Positions 62,488-64,000 of a stretch of 64,000 nucleotides of DNA are shown piece after piece. The notes beneath the pieces were generated by a model. The model ran no database searches and had not been told where the DNA came from. It was given only the letters and a program-made list of their open reading frames with translations. Made by a program: the position numbers and the translations under genes. The stretch spans positions 36,417 through 100,416 of the forward strand of contig JAVXGM010000008.1 of assembly GCA_036657395.1 (NCBI GenBank), given 5' to 3'. Each line of letters begins with the position of its first letter. Within the stretch, counting starts at the first letter, position 1. Source of the DNA: JAVXGM01 sp036657395. Lineage in GTDB: Bacteria; Bacillota; Clostridia; Peptostreptococcales; Anaerovoracaceae.

Positions 62488-63966
62488 TTGGAAAAGTTAA
62501 ATATATATGAAAGCATTGCAGAAAGAACCCAAGGTGATATTTATATAGGCGTTGTGGGACCAGTGAGGGTTGGTAAATCTACATTTATCAAACGATTCAT
62601 GGATCTACTTGTAGTGCCTAATGTAAAAAACATCTATTCAAAAGAGAGGCTTTTAGACGAAATGCCTCAAAGTGGTTCAGGAAAAACAATTACCACCACT
62701 GAACCTAAATTTGTTCCCGCAGAAGCAGTAAGTCTTCAGCTTCCCGGAAACATTAACTTCAAGATGCGTCTTGTGGACTGTGTAGGGTACTTAGTTCCAG
62801 GGGCTATGGGCGATGTTGAAGACGGAAAAGCTAGGATGGTGAACACTCCTTGGAGTGAGGAAAAAATGCCTTTTGCCCAAGCTGCAGCCCAAGGAACTCA
62901 TAAAGTTATTAAAGACCATTCTACCCTAGGGATTATGGTCACAACCGACGGGACTACAAGTGATATACCAAGAGAGGCTTATAGGGATGCAGAAGAACAG
63001 GTGATCAAAGAGCTTAAAGCGTTAAAAAAACCCTTTGTTGTCTTAGTCAATTCTATTGCGCCAGAGGATTTGCCGGCACAGACCCTGGCCAAGGAACTTT
63101 CTCAGCGCCATAAGGTTCCAATCATTCCTGTGGACTGTATGAAGATGACCAAGGCGCAGATAAATGAAGTTTTGGAAAAGGCATTGTATCAATTTCCAGT
63201 AAGTGAGATTGCATTCCGGTTACCTGGATTTATTGAAGGTTTAGAACAAGATCATTGGATCAAAGCATCGTTAATTGAAAATATCAAGGCTTGGTCTGCT
63301 ACATTTGAAAATACAAAGGACATTCAGGAAACTGTAGAAAGTTTAGTGGATGGTAACATTATTAAGTCAGTAAATGTGGAAGGTATGGATTTAGGCACTG
63401 GGAATGTGGTGGTGAAGGTCAAACTGGAAGAAGGACTATTTTACAAGGTTATTGGAGAGCTTATGGATGAAGATGTGGAAAATGACTCTGAATTTTTCCG
63501 CCTTCTAAGAGAATTTTCTTCTGCAAAGAAGTCATACGACAAACTAAGCTCCGCAATAGAACAAGTAGGGGCTACAGGTTACGGCATTGTTCAGCCAAAG
63601 CTGACGGAAATGGTTTTAGAAGAGCCAGAGATTTTCAAGCAAGGAAACAAATATGGCATTCGCCTTACAGCTAAAGCGCCTAGCTTACATATTATAAAGA
63701 CTGACATAACCACAGAAGTGGCACCAATAGTAGGAACAGAAAAACAAGCAGAAGATCTGGTTAAACATTTGCTTGCTCAATTTGAGACCCAACCAGAAAA
63801 AATTTGGGAAACCAACTTGTTTGGCAAAACTTTATATGAAATGGTAACAGAACAGATGGAAAACAAACTGTCCAACGTACCTGATCAGATACGGGTTAAA
63901 GTTCAAAAATCATTGCAGAGAATTAGCGATGAAGGAAAAGAATATTTTATCTGCATCATAATTTAA
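62488..63966 (+). CDS. spoIVA: Stage IV sporulation protein A (spore coat morphogenetic ATPase)
   Basis: A 492-residue protein, the exact usual SpoIVA length when started at TTG 62488, 7 bases after AGGGAGGT. This gives EKLNIYESIAERTQGDIYIGV, matching the standard N-terminus; an in-frame codon at 62452 lies inside the hairpin and is rejected. The Walker A is GPVRVGKSTF near residue 24. SpoIVA polymerises on the forespore outer membrane using ATP and forms the base of the spore coat. It shows the organism makes endospores. The last 34 bases of the window hold no further gene. Confidence 0.96.
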   Translation: MEKLNIYESIAERTQGDIYIGVVGPVRVGKSTFIKRFMDLLVVPNVKNIYSKERLLDEMPQSGSGKTITTTEPKFVPAEAVSLQLPGNINFKMRLVDCVGYLVPGAMGDVEDGKARMVNTPWSEEKMPFAQAAAQGTHKVIKDHSTLGIMVTTDGTTSDIPREAYRDAEEQVIKELKALKKPFVVLVNSIAPEDLPAQTLAKELSQRHKVPIIPVDCMKMTKAQINEVLEKALYQFPVSEIAFRLPGFIEGLEQDHWIKASLIENIKAWSATFENTKDIQETVESLVDGNIIKSVNVEGMDLGTGNVVVKVKLEEGLFYKVIGELMDEDVENDSEFFRLLREFSSAKKSYDKLSSAIEQVGATGYGIVQPKLTEMVLEEPEIFKQGNKYGIRLTAKAPSLHIIKTDITTEVAPIVGTEKQAEDLVKHLLAQFETQPEKIWETNLFGKTLYEMVTEQMENKLSNVPDQIRVKVQKSLQRISDEGKEYFICIII

Positions 63967-64000
63967 TAAATCATACAGAAAAAAGCCGTCTTCTTAAATA

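Noticed and set aside
1..64000. tRNA genes, insertion sequences, CRISPR repeats, phage genes or integration sites
   Set aside because: None was found by reading; intergenic regions are short and explained by promoters, terminators and one pseudogene.

Overview
The window is one contiguous stretch of chromosome from a low-GC, Gram-positive, endospore-forming anaerobe, most likely in class Clostridia. The evidence is SpoIVA, strong AGGAGG-type ribosome binding sites, an [FeFe]-hydrogenase of the electron-bifurcating HydABC type, SMC/FtsY/Der/PlsY/GpsA gene order and a complete Kdp system. I saw no tRNA, rRNA, CRISPR array, prophage or insertion sequence. Genus-level placement is not possible from the sequence alone.

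Layout. 1-4.8 kb: the 3' end of surE, an isochorismatase-like hydrolase, a DUF2156 protein, a thiolase with its own promoter and terminator, and a class B penicillin-binding protein. 4.8-13.3 kb: the kdpABC potassium pump, the KdpDE sensor/regulator and a tiny secreted-peptide gene. Tandem 11-bp repeats lie upstream of kdpA and kdpD, and a weaker pair follows kdpE. 13.4-19.7 kb: glutaminyl-tRNA synthetase, malic enzyme, an NlpC/P60 wall hydrolase and, convergently, a large hybrid histidine kinase. 19.9-24.6 kb: a degenerate prepilin-peptidase-like protein, then yhbY-truA-dCMP deaminase-TagO/WecA-MATE. 24.7-32.0 kb: the F1Fo ATP synthase operon (atpI-B-E-F-H-A-G-D-C), ending in a TM1266-type hydrogenase-associated regulator. 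32.1-36.3 kb, minus strand: hydCBA. 36.5-39.0 kb, minus strand: feoAB with an unusual FeoB G domain, followed by a headless PhzF remnant. 39.2-45.7 kb: DUF445, a hotdog thioesterase, and a peptide/nickel-type ABC importer preceded by a promoter and a strong attenuator-like hairpin. 45.8-51.0 kb: a divergent cassette of APC permease, AraC-type regulator, GlpK-like kinase and class V aminotransferase. 51.1-64 kb: a PHP phosphatase, then plsX-rnc-smc-ftsY-der-plsY-gpsA-miaB and spoIVA.

How it fits together. HydABC would make H2 from NADH and reduced ferredoxin during fermentation. The ATP synthase c subunit lacks several Na+-site residues, so proton coupling is favoured. Kdp would be switched on by KdpE at the tandem CTTAA boxes when K+ is short.

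Most interesting signals: (a) the GlpK-like kinase, aminotransferase and permease cassette, whose kinase lacks the glycerol-contacting arginine; (b) a hairpin over the spoIVA ribosome binding site that a candidate sigma-E transcript would escape; (c) the FeoB with several altered G motifs next to a decapitated phzF; (d) the 20-bp attenuator before the ABC importer; (e) the Kdp tandem boxes. No intergenic stretch longer than 300 bases is empty; the longest, between hydC and feoB, holds a terminator and the phzF remnant.
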